The position numbers and the translations under genes are program-made. Shown piece by piece: positions 40,701-51,366 of a stretch of DNA of 64,000 nt. Within the stretch, counting starts at the first letter, position 1, and each line of letters begins with the position of its first letter. Source of the stretch: Tetrahymena elliotti 4EA (lineage: Eukaryota; Ciliophora; Oligohymenophorea; Hymenostomatida; Tetrahymenidae); the NCBI GenBank assembly GCA_000231825.2, contig JH720321.1, forward strand, positions 376,761 to 440,760. Reading direction: 5' to 3'. The notes under the pieces are model-generated. The model ran no database searches. It was not told the DNA's origin and saw nothing but the letters and a program-made list of their open reading frames with translations.

Positions 40701-41960
40701 GGCTTTAGTCATCTTTTGCAGATATTTAATTTGCTGAGCTTAAAGTATTCCCAAGTATTTATTTCTCTTATTTTTTTGACAGATTCCAATTATCAGCCTC
40801 TGATGGAGGAGCTTCACGTTTTTCTTTCTTTAGTGTTAAATTTAAGAAATAATGTTAACTAAGAAAATAAATTTACAATCCAAATAAGTGTATTTAATAG
40901 ACTGTGGTTTTATTTTATGGCTGAGTATATATTGTTAAGCTTTTTATCTTTTTTAAAAGTACTATCTCCCCTTTTAGCACAAATAAACATCTTGCTAACA
41001 ATATTGACTATTTTAAGAAAATTGGACCAAGTAAGCTTATCTACATAAATTGTAAATTCATTCTATTTAGTTAGTGAAACTGGCAATCTTTAAAAAATGG
41101 GATTTTATTTTTATCTTAATTTTATTTCTTCTTTTTCTTTAATGATATCAGCTATTTCTTTTTAGATATCATCAGACAAGTTGTTTGATTCTATAATTTC
41201 TTTGGCCTTCTCCTCTTATCTTTTTTTATAAAACAATACAATATTAAACATTATTTGATTTACAAATTATTAGAGTAAAATTGCTCAAAGTAATAATTTA
41301 TTATGTTTTAGACACTATTTAAATATATTTTTTACCCAGATATCCTTAGTGCATGGGCTTTCAAGCTTAAGTTATGCTATTTATTGAAAGAGTTACCAAT
41401 CAAGTAGTCTACTCTTTAAAAAAATACTGAGATATTTTCTTAAAGGAAGCTAATATATGTGAGACTTTAATAAATAATATTCTGATATGAAGTGCCAGGC
41501 ATGAATTTTTAAGCCATGAAAAAACATTTCTCTGCTTATGCGAAGTAGCCTTAATATCTACATATTTTTGCTAACTTAAACCATGTTTTAAAATCATTCT
41601 CCTTTAATGTAATAGCCTTATAAAGGTAATGGATACTTTCATTCATTAACTTTAATTCATTTTCATATACTTCTCCTAATGATATAAAACAAGCATGTCT
41701 TAAATCCTTAAAATCATCTTCTCTTATCATTTTATTTTACAATAATTTCCTCATTTTTTAAACTCCCTAATCAAAATTTCTCTTTTCAAAATCCTTGAGG
41801 CACTCCTCATACTCTTCAATAAGCCGAGCCTCTTTCTTTTCTCTAATTTAAAAATATGCTTCATAAATATTTATTTTTCAACGAGAGATAGCTAAAATAA
41901 TTCATATTAAAGCTAAAAACAATTTTACCTAGTTATGCTAACTTCTCTTTCTATTTCCAT
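34774..41960 (-). CDS. Large TPR/acidic protein, probable Cabin1/Hir3 homolog
   Basis: On the minus strand from ATG 41960-41958 (MEIEREVSITR) to TGA 34776-34774, about 7.2 kb with many introns, roughly 2,000 residues. The N-terminus has KKEARLIEEYEECLKDFEKR and then TPR-like helices: HYLYKAITLKENDFKTWFKL and AKICRYQGYFAQAEKCFFMA. The order of a Glu/Ala helix, 'a repeat unit with REDD', then a TPR pair matches the start of human CABIN1. A strongly acidic, Lys/Glu/Gln-rich stretch lies at 37860-38400, followed by more helical sequence (for example FLGWYSLGDVFSGLCFMYFD at about 37160), and the protein ends in an Asp/Glu run. Cabin1/Hir3 is the TPR subunit of the HIRA histone-chaperone complex, which deposits H3.3 independently of replication. 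I infer this from N-terminal similarity; the middle and C-terminus were not recognised. A join near 38650 (FVKLFGSFV) shows it is one gene. Confidence 0.6.
34817..34851 (-). repeat. Asp/Glu-coding trinucleotide runs
   Basis: (CAT)n and (CTT)n runs on the plus strand encode consecutive Asp and Glu residues at the C-terminus of the Cabin1-like protein. Confidence 0.85.
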
Positions 41961-42956
41961 TTATAATTCTTTTGAGATTTATGTGCTTTTACCTAATAAT
42001 AACGATTGCTAAATTGTTTACTTGCTTGCTTGCTTATTATACTTTAATTTATAAATTTTAGCGCACTTACTAGTTAAACAATATCTTATTATAAATATTT
42101 GTATAAAAATTCGTTGTCTAAGAAAATAATTGAAATTAACTTATTTATTATTTATTAGTAATTAAAAATCTAAAAACATATTGATTTTAAATAAAAAAGA
42201 TTTAAGGCGCACTTTTTATAAATTTTATAATTATTTACTTTCAATCAATATTTTAGGTCTCCTTTTAAAGTCGATTAATAATATGATTTGATAACTCAAT
42301 TTTTAAAACTTAAATACCTTTTCAATTTCGATTGACATATTTATTTTGTTAAAATATTTTTTATATACTCCTTTTATAAAATTGTTCATCATATTAATTT
42401 TTAATTAAACATTAAACTTAATAAACTAAATTAAAAAAAATTTAAGTGCCAATCCAAAAGTAAAAAGATATTAAAATGATTTAAGTATTTTCATGAGTAG
42501 ATTTTCTTTCTAAAATTTTATTTTAAAAAAATAAAATAATAAATTAAATAATCTTTTTTTAATAACTGAGTTTAATTATTTAGATAGCAAGATACAATTT
42601 ATCAGAAAAAAATATTTTCTAAAATGAAGGATTAAAAATAAAATACTTTATGCAATTAGTAAAAAAAATTAGGTTTTATAAAATAATAGATAATATCCAA
42701 AGAATATTGGTAAAAATACTTGAATGATTAACTAAAGAAATTATATTTTTTTAACATAATTTACTTCTCTAAAAATTTAGTGAATAGAGAGCATCCATAA
42801 AATAGAAAAGAATATATGATTAAGAAAATAAATTAGAATTTTTTAAAACAATGAAAAGTAGATATTAATTAATCAGTAAATATCATAAAATTAATTATTT
42901 GTACATCAATTTAAATTCTATAATAATTTATTCAATATAAATTAATCTATTTGTTT
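41961..42956. other. Intergenic, AT-rich, with AAGC tract
   Basis: About 1 kb between two minus-strand genes. The right-hand neighbour's 3' UTR and the Cabin1-like promoter must lie here. A GCTT/AAGC run at 42021-42035 lies about 65 bases before the Cabin1-like ATG. Otherwise featureless. Confidence 0.6.
42021..42035 (-). repeat. (AAGC)n tract in probable 5' leader
   Basis: Three to four AAGC units on the sense strand of the Cabin1-like gene, 60-75 bases before its ATG. Confidence 0.65.
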
Positions 42957-44632
42957 TCATTCAAGGTTTCCGAGTAAGTCTTCATCTTGACTTTCAAGAA
43001 GATTTTAATTCAGTTCAAAGACATCGCTGTTTGGTATTTATAATTCTGATATTTATTATATTTTAATTAAATCACCATAAGAGCTTTGAGATTATTAGTT
43101 TTTTAAGTTATCATTTTATTTATTCTTTTAATTTTATTCTTCATTTATGAATATCTCATACAAAGGCTCTGAATCTTTTTTATTTTGAGCAAAATTAGAA
43201 GGTTATTATAATGATTTGTTATTATTTTAATTAAAGCTTATAAAGTTATTATTAAAAGTATTTGAATTTATTGATGTTGTAAAGTCATCTAGTTAAAGTG
43301 ACTATTCATATGAATACTTACTACTTTTTGGTGTTTTAAATCCTTAATTTGACCTATTAGAGAAGGTATCACTTTGTTAATGCTAAGGTACTAGAAGAGT
43401 ATTTTTATTCTCTTAGTTATTATCATATGTCTTTATATTTTTCTTTTTGTTTTTCTTGGTACTGTTTTTAATAAATTGATCAGTACTTAGAATTTCTTTT
43501 TTTAATTACTCTAGACCTTCCATTGATTCAAATTAATTTACAGATACATTATTAAGCTATTTATCGCTCAAAGTTACACTTCCATCATCTAATATTGTTA
43601 GAATTTAATCTTATGTGCTATAAAGGATAGTTTTTATAAATTTTTTAACATCATTAATAGTCATAGGATTTTTATCAGATATATTATCTAGCATTTGATC
43701 AATGCTTTGTATTTTAGAAAAATAGAAATTACGCTCATCTTTAAGTCTTTCAACCAAAGCATCTGACTAAATTTTATTTGTTGAAGGATAAGGCTTAATT
43801 ATATCAGCTTCATCTAAATGATTAAATTCATTATCGATTGATAAATTAGATATTGAAGACTAACAAGAATGGCTCATTTATTTTCCTTAATCTGAAGGGA
43901 CAAAATGAGTTTAGCTCTTTTTATTTGAATGTCTTGAAAAATTATGCTTAGAGGAGTGATTAACGCTATTGTCAAGGATAGTGCTTGCTTATTCTTTAAT
44001 TTGTTGGAAATGAGGATGAGTTGGAATTTTTTCATTTGGATATTCTCTATCTAACAAAACTTATCCGTTTCTTCTACCTACTGCATCATAAGGTTTATCC
44101 TAGTTTTTACGAAACTAATCGTGATATTTCTTCATCCATTACAAAAACTCAAGATTATCTTAGTATTTACATTTAATCAACTTATTCACCTATATAATTA
44201 TTTATTTAAGCCCAAATTTTTCTTTTTTAATAAAATATTTTACATCTATTGGCTTGTTTACATTCATCTTATCAAAAGCTTATTATAAAATCTTGAAATT
44301 TGAGACATATTCATTTTCATACTTAGCTTTCCAATTTACTTTCGCCACTATTTAATAATTAATATGAAAAATAGCTATCATTCAAACTAATTATGTAATT
44401 ATAAATAATACTCTGCACTTTCCCAGGGTAAACCAAATCAAATAGCTAGCAGTAAATAGCTCCTGTACCTAAATTTTCTATCTTTTTCTCATTAAGCTTT
44501 TTTAATAAAGAAATATGATAAATCTAATAAAGAAATATTAAAAAGTACTTTCAAATTATCATTTATCCATGAAAGCATTTCTTATCTAGATAAAAAATTG
44601 CTTTAGTTTGCTGTTGTTACTACTTCAGTCAT
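42957..44632 (-). CDS. EB1-family microtubule plus-end-tracking protein
   Basis: On the minus strand from ATG 44632-44630 to TGA 42959-42957, with at least two introns near the start. The N-terminal calponin-homology domain is plain: SRQEMLSWINDNLK joined to LNEKKIENLGTGAIYCQLFD, then KVNWKAKYENEYVSNFKIL, FDKMNVNKPIDV and KYQDNLEFLQWMKKYHDQF, ending in PYDAVGRRNG. The C-terminal EB homology coiled coil follows: LRLKDERNFYFSKIQSIDQM and FIKTILYST. EB1 binds growing microtubule ends through the CH domain, dimerises by the coiled coil and recruits partners; in ciliates it is expected at basal bodies, cilia tips and the spindle. Beyond the EB domain the protein has a long Gln/Asn/Ser-rich tail and ends in LLGNLE, not the EEY/F that recruits CAP-Gly proteins in animals. 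A short extra segment (KKEKFGLKQIII) is inserted inside the CH domain and might be an unrecognised intron remnant or lineage insertion. Confidence 0.93.
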
Positions 44633-44797
44633 TGCTTTTTTTCTAAAACCTTTCCCTTTTTAATGATTTTTTACTTCAAAATTATAATTTAAGTTTGTGC
44701 TTTGCTAAATAGTTCTATTTTGATGATTGCTTTATTTATAAAAATTGAATTAATTTAAATTTTTTTGTTAATTCAAATAGAAATAAGAAACAAATGA

Positions 44798-44829
44798 TTG
44801 TTTGTTTGTTTGCTTTTTTTTTTTTTTGA
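44798..44829 (-). repeat. (AAAC)n tract and poly-A/T run upstream of EB1
   Basis: On the EB1 sense strand the sequence is a long A run, then AAGC and three AAAC units, about 165-195 bases before the ATG. Similar tracts precede the mL46 and Cabin1-like genes. Confidence 0.65.
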
Positions 44830-45032
44830 TTAATTGATTGCAACAGAGATAAAATATATGATAGATAATTAATTCAATCTCTTGTTTCCACAAAAAAATT
44901 AATTAATTTGCAATTATATCTAAAGTAATATTTTTCAACCTATATTTTAATAAGCAGTAAAGTCATTATTTTATATTAATTTATTGTTCAAATATTTAAT
45001 GTTAATTAAAAAACAACAAGCAAAGCAAAGAG

Positions 45033-45042
45033 AAAAAAAAAA
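45033..45042 (-). terminator. RNA polymerase III terminator of tRNA-Leu
   Basis: Ten T residues in a row on the minus strand, starting two bases after the tRNA 3' end, fit a Pol III oligo-T terminator. Confidence 0.85.
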
Positions 45043-45044
45043 TC

Positions 45045-45124
45045 TGATGAAGGCGAGATTCGAACTCGCGCCCTTTCGGAATAGAGCCTTAATCTACCGC
45101 CTTAGACCGCTCGGCCACTTCATC
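45045..45124 (-). tRNA. tRNA-Leu (anticodon AAG)
   Basis: The minus strand folds as an 80-nt class II tRNA. The acceptor stem GATGAAG pairs with CTTCATC; the D arm is GCC...GGC; the anticodon stem GTAGA pairs with TCTAT around the loop TTAAGGC, giving AAG, which reads CUU (Leu, with A34 to inosine CUC/CUA too). There is a long variable arm (TCC GAAA GG) and a T arm GCGAG-TTCGAAT-CTCGC, which doubles as the B box. The discriminator base is A, as in leucine tRNAs. No intron; the 3' CCA is not encoded. Confidence 0.96.
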
Positions 45125-45726
45125 TTAATTGAAATATTTAAAACAAATTAGCTGATTTGGTTTATTTTAAAAAAATATCTTTAACATCTAATGCTTACTA
45201 GATTTTCTATTTTGAAAGTTTTAAGGTATATAATAAAATATTTTTCAATTAAATAATTATTTTAAATATAATTTTTAACATTAGAAATCATTAACTTATC
45301 TAAAATAAAAAAATGTAATAGAGTTTATGAGTGGAGAGATACAATGTTTAAAAAAATGGAAAAATTATTAATTAATAAAGAAGGAACAACAAAATAAAAT
45401 AATTAAATTATCAATACAAAATTATTAGTTCATCTTAGCTACCAAAAAATTTAATTTGTTGTTTATGATTTTAATTAAGTCTATTTAACAATGATTCTAT
45501 TTTGAGCATTCAAATATTCTACTATTGTACCCTTATTAGGTTGTGTTTAATTAATTTGAGTAATTATTGGGTATTAAATAGAATTTTAATTATTTTCTGG
45601 TTTGATTTATCTTCACATAGAATCTCTCAAAACAAAAGTATTTTTTATGATTATTAAAAGTGAATAATTTCTGTATATAAATTAATTTTTCTTTATTTAA
45701 GTAAATATACTCTTAAACTCATTAAA
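45125..45726. other. Intergenic between tRNA-Leu and first CHAT gene
   Basis: About 600 bp, AT-rich, between divergently oriented genes. It should carry the promoter of the first CHAT gene. No recognisable element. Confidence 0.6.
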
Positions 45727-48700
45727 ATGAGTGTCGAAGTTTACTTCAATCTATAAAATTTTAAACCAATAATATATGAAATGAAGATAGATATGGACTA
45801 ACCAGTATAAATATAATAAAAAAAGAATCTTCGTTTTTATAAATCTAAAATTACAAAAGGTAAAATGATCAGTAATACTTAGCTTTCGATAAATTTTGAA
45901 GATATAAAAGCTATGATTTTAGATCAAGACATAGCATTTAAGGATAGCTTAATACAGGTTTCCACAAAATATGATTCAGATTTTGAAACTCTTAAACCAA
46001 GTTAATCCTATAAATTGACATAAAACGAAAAATAAATTTTTGTACTCTTCATAAAAAAAGTGAGGCAAGATGAATAGATATTGTAATTATTAAATAAATA
46101 ATATTAATCGACTCAAACTATTAATTAAAAGGGAACTTAAAAATACTGAGAAAGAAGAAAAAGGGAGCTAAACAAATTATGAAAAAGGACAGGAGTTTTT
46201 AAATTAAACGCAAGGGGATTTAAGAGAAATAAATAGCTTTCTTTTTATTACAGCAAATCCAAAAAATTCTGAAAATCATTTGAAAACATAATTAGAAATT
46301 TAAAAGATTGTCAGTTCATTATCATAGGAAAAGCGAGAGTGTTAAATTTTGGTATAAACTTAGTAAAACTAAATTAAGCAATCACTAAAAAATAATAAAG
46401 TAATGATTTTACATTTATCAACTCATATAAAATAATACTAGAATACAAAATATGACGTTTTATTAGAAAAATAAAACTATGATGAATAAGCTACAGAAGT
46501 AAATCATTTTAATTAAAAAATATTTCAATTATTACAATAAATTTTTTTAAATAAAAAAGATTTAAGAATTTAGTAAACTATTTAATAGTATAAAAAATAA
46601 GCCTAAATTAATCTTTTTAAACTGTTGTCATAGTGAAAAGCTTTTTGACAAATTACATAATTAGATTAAAGGAGTTAATTTTATTTTTGTGGATAAATCT
46701 TATGAAATAAATGATGATGTTTCAATAAAATTTTCAACTGAGATATATAAAACTCTTTTTTAGAACAAGCATGGCTCAAATATTAAAACAATTTTTGATA
46801 AAGTTTAATTAAAACTAAGCTATAATTATATTTGTAGTATTAATCAAGATTAAGAATTAGAATCATTTTTTAATGAAATGCTACAAAACAAAGATTAATT
46901 ACCTAAAATTTAAGAAAGATTTAAAGATTGTGAATGTAAAAAAAAAATGATCAAAGATATTATGGAAACAATATATAATTAACCATATGGAGTTTATCAA
47001 AATGGTAATATGAAAGAGCAGTCTAATTTATCAGAAATTTAAGTCCTCTTAGAATATTCAATGAAATTCATAGAATATCATGAAAAGGAAAGCATTTGTC
47101 ATCAAGAATAATAATCTGAGGCAATTAAAGTTGAAGATAAACTTGTGGAAAAAAAAGAATATTTTATACTATCTTATTTTAAAACCTAAAAGAGTCTTAA
47201 TAGATTGTATAATGAGACTTCCAATGAAATCAGGGCTAAGAGTGAAAAAGAAAAATAAAATAAAATAATAATTAAATACATTCATGAAGTACTTTTAGCA
47301 TAATTGATTCGTAATTGCGAATACTTTAGGTATAAAATTTGGTATAATAAAAATGAATGTGATTTAAAAATTTAGTTTTAAGATGGATATCCATTTTTAT
47401 AAAATGGATTTTATTGTACTAACTTACAACAAAATTCTATGGGAAATCTTTATGTAAGAAAAAATATAATTTAATTACTAAATCAAAACTAATTTGCTGA
47501 AGAAATCTCAAAGACAAAAGCATTAAAAAAAATTAAGAAGAATAATTTTAAAATATTTTATTTGAAATACAGTCCAAAAATAAAATAGCAATTATTTAAT
47601 TTTCTAAGATATAGCGACAAGTAGCAAGATTAGATTTATTAACTATCAAATGTAGTTTACTTTTCCACTTTTAAAATTGATAATATTTCATAAAAAGATA
47701 AAATCTCAAGCTATATAGATAATAAACTCAGTAAGTTAAACACTTCTTACTCAGAAGAAAATAAATTTGATTTTTTAATATTTCCAATAAAAATAGTTAA
47801 ATAACAAACCATTTAATAGGAAAAAGAAAATGAAAATAAAGAAGTTTTATATAAAGAATTTTAAGAAGAAAAAAAATAGTTAAAATAACTTGGACTTAGA
47901 ATTCCTAGTAATTTTAAGTTAATAATTTTGGTCTAAGAAAAAACTTAATCAATATCTTCTTAATCAGAAGATAATAAAATGAGCCTATCTTAATTAATTT
48001 TTAATTTAAATGAAAAAATGTAACCATCCTAAGAATATATCAAATAATAATTTAAACTTGAAAAATAAGAATTCGAAATTTGTTTGAAAAACATTAAAGA
48101 TTAATTGAAATAAGTATATTTAACTACAGAAAATAATGTTTAAAAATTAATTTTATAATATGAGCCATATTTTAAAAAAGAAATTGTTAAATTTTTAATT
48201 TCTTCCAATAAAATTGAATTATAAGATTCCTCTATTTTGGAAAAATTTGATCTCTCACCATTAGAAGAGACTTAGTTTTTAAAATAGTTTTTTTTCTAAT
48301 CTCATCAAAGAAATAGAGTCGAGTTGAATTTTGGTAATTTGTAAGAAAATGAAATAAATTAGAATCAAAACTAATAATCTCATCAGCTTGATATAAAACA
48401 AGAATAAAATATGATATTAGTTTTTAGATAGCTAATTTAATCTAAAGAGTACATGCAAAATAACCCGGATTGTATGAAATAAATTATTCTTTCTTACCTG
48501 AAATATCTTAAAAACTTAGATTATAAACATAGTAACAGTCTAAAAGATGATAAAATTTTGGAATGTATTGAAAAATATGAATATCTAACATCAGATATTC
48601 CCTAATTTAAGTTAATTTTAAAATACATACAGACTAATAGATTGTTAAAAGCTTCTAAAGCTAATCCAAATATCTTAAATTTGAATATCTTAATTGAAGA

Positions 48701-50588
48701 TGATTATGCAGATATATTTGATAAATTAAGAGGTTATTAGATATATCTTGAGCATGTTATTAAATATCAATAAGAAAAGGCTTATTTTAATTATTTTACA
48801 AGCAAAGATCAAAATATGAAAAAATGTTCAAAGAAGAAATTTAAATAGGATAAGTTTTTACACATGTAGAAATTATAGGAGGACTGTTTTACTAAATATG
48901 AAGAAGAACAAGAAGGATAAGAGTTTTACTTGCAAATAATTATTTATTATTTAAAAAGACTTAAGATAAGATTTCAATATGTAGAGAGATAAAAAATAGA
49001 AAATGAGAAATTTTAAATCAAAGAAAATTTCCCAATAAACATGCCTGGATTCATGAAAAATATAAGATAGTTTTTTCCACAAATAGATAAGTAGAATCAT
49101 CCAGAAATTAAGAAATTAATATATGATTTGGAAATTTTATATTAGACTATTGCTGGGGAAATGAAAATATAATATCATCATCCTAGTTTTGGAGATCTTT
49201 TAACTCTAGTGTCTTGTGAATAATTAAAAATAGAGCTTAAAAACCAACCTAAAAAAAATGCAATGATAAATAATTTATTTGAAAAAACATGCTTTGTATA
49301 ATACTATTTCCTTTTTAATAACCAACAAAGATTTTTAGATACTTTATCTACATCAATTAAATTAGAGAAATAATTATAAAAAAATAAGGTAAGATCATTA
49401 TTAGGATTATAAGTTATTTATCATACATTTTTACAATTTGAGCAAGATATTTAAAATTTACAAAAAATAATTATTATTGATGCATATTAAGATTAAAACT
49501 AATCATTTAAAACTTAAAACGATCAAAATTTTTATGAATTGTAAGAAAATAATGAGCTATTTGAAAAAATAAAAAAATTAGAACTTGACAGTACTATAAA
49601 ATTGATATTTTTGTTTTCTAATTGCCATAAATATTATGAATTATTTGAGGATAAATAACATATTATTATTTATTTTGGCTGTGAAGAAGTAGAAAAATAA
49701 TAATATGATTTATACTATTGTTTGTTCTAATATTTTGTCAAAGTTTTTTTAAGTGAGTTGAAAGAAAAAAAAGATCTCAAGCTATTTGGTGAAATATATG
49801 AATATTGCATGAGAAGGGTAGAGGAAAAGTTTAAAGAAAAATAAAAAGATACTTACTAACTATTCTAAAAAAATACTAAGTTTAACAATTAATCTGGTTC
49901 TTTACAGATTGATTTGAATTTGTAAATTTGTGATAAACACGACTCTGATTATTATTACTTAAACGAGTTAAAAAATGAAGATATAAAGAATTGTCTAAAA
50001 ATAAATTTTACATAATTTGATAAAATTAGTGAGAAGATTATCTTAAAATATAAATAAGATGATGAAAATAAATTAACTAATAAATAAGTTCAATTATTAG
50101 AATAATATATTTAGAATATTTTTGATCTAAAAGATTAACAATTAAAATTGCAAAAAACTGAATCTAATTTATTTACTTTTACTGATTCATCTTTTAATCC
50201 TATTAATTATTAGAATTTCGATGGAAATCAATCCACAATGAATAATCTTTAATTTGATGAATAAAATAATTTTAATGTCGACAATAGAAATGACATTTAA
50301 CATGAAGATAGATCAGCAAAAAAGCAAAGTACTTAAAATTTGGTATTAAGAGGGAAATTTTCATAGTGTTTGAGTAATAATAGTCACTAAAGTAAATAAT
50401 AGTGTGAGAGTAACAATCATAGTTACTAAAGTAGATAGTAATAATAAAAAAATTTTACTTGTTTATGATAATTAAAAAAGCATAAAACCAAATAAGTAAA
50501 TTTTTTAAATAAATCAGAGTCTGGAAAATCAAATTCTTTAAAAATTGATGGAATTAATAAAGTTCCTCAAAACTTAAAACATTTGTGA
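45727..50588 (+). CDS. CHAT-domain (caspase-like) protein A, tandem copy 1
   Basis: Exons 45727-46082, 46132-46498 and 46560-50588 join in phase to give 1,583 residues; the last exon is one frame of 1,343 codons. A CHAT domain lies at about residues 150-330. It opens with SFLFITANPKNSE (153 on), has ILHLSTH with His217, and LIFLNCCHSE with Cys264, then FIFVDKSYEINDDVSIKFST and a helix with IFDKVQLKL. This matches the bacterial CHAT pattern (ILFLSANP, HF-x-GH, NACYS, then 'GDDAAIAF...FYRAL'). His217 and Cys264 are the expected catalytic dyad of this clan CD cysteine protease family. The GHG glycines are lost (THI). Residues 350-1150 are helical and not recognised. A second CHAT-like half follows near 1180-1340 (LIFLFSNCHKYY, Cys1263). 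The tail is Ser/Gln/Asn-rich. Neighbour copy B is a paralog. Substrate unknown; no TPRs seen. Confidence 0.75.
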
Positions 50589-51366
50589 AAAAATTTTCCA
50601 GTAAAAGAAGGAATACTTGGAAAAAAAGAAGATAAAAACTGATTGAACATAGAATATTGATGTTAACTTAATGTTAAAAAGGTAGTTTAGAGCAAACAAT
50701 AGAGCCAAAATTAATTTAAATAAAAAATGAATCAAGTTTTTCTGAAAATCATTTTAATTTTTATTGATTTGTAGAATTTTATAAAATACCATCTTTCTTC
50801 TTTCAGAATTTTGAATTTTGGATGAAGAGATAGATTATTATAAGTATTTTACTTATTTTATGAAAAAGGAAAGGTATTTTTGTTACATTTTAAAAGAGAT
50901 CGAAATAATAAATATCTTTCAAATCTTCTTTGATTTTTTAAAAAAATTAATTATTAAAAGTATATTAAATTTGATTTGTTTTTTTCAAAATCAAAAGAAA
51001 GAAATGAGAATCCCAATTTATTTTAGTTTTATCAAAAAATTCCTTTTAAAGGTTTCAATAAAAAATATCTTTGATTTTTCAACCTAACACTCTAATTTTA
51101 CTAATATTTAATCATAAAAAATCTCAAAATATTTTAAAAATTAATCTCCAAAAAAAATACTTTAGGTGAATATTTATATTGTAAGAGAAATAAAATAAAT
51201 TCAATTTTTCACTTTTGCTGTGTTAATTAAATAGATTAATAAATAGGTTTGTTTATACTCTGTGTAGAGCTATTTCTAATAAATTCAAAATATTTAAGAT
51301 AACAATTAAATTAGATATCTTATTAGAATATATCTATTCAAAGCAAAATAAGACCAATTTGTAGTA
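50589..51366. other. Intergenic between tandem CHAT genes
   Basis: About 780 bp of AT-rich sequence. From 50818 a frame continuous with that of CHAT gene B stays open to its ATG, but it lacks an early ATG and has no counterpart in gene A, so I treat it as untranslated or chance. It must hold the 3' end of A and the promoter of B. Confidence 0.6.

Larger units (their letters stand above)
44633..45044. other. Intergenic upstream of EB1 gene
   Basis: About 400 bp between the EB1 start and the tRNA-Leu 3' end. It contains a TTTG/AAAC tract and long T run at 44798-44829 and an A run that serves as the tRNA terminator. No other feature seen. Confidence 0.6.

Noticed and set aside
50818..51366. Open frame upstream of and in phase with CHAT gene B, as a possible N-terminal extension
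   Set aside because: It lacks an early in-frame ATG with coding character, is Phe/Ile/Lys-rich like noncoding DNA here, and copy A starts at the residue aligned with ATG 51367.
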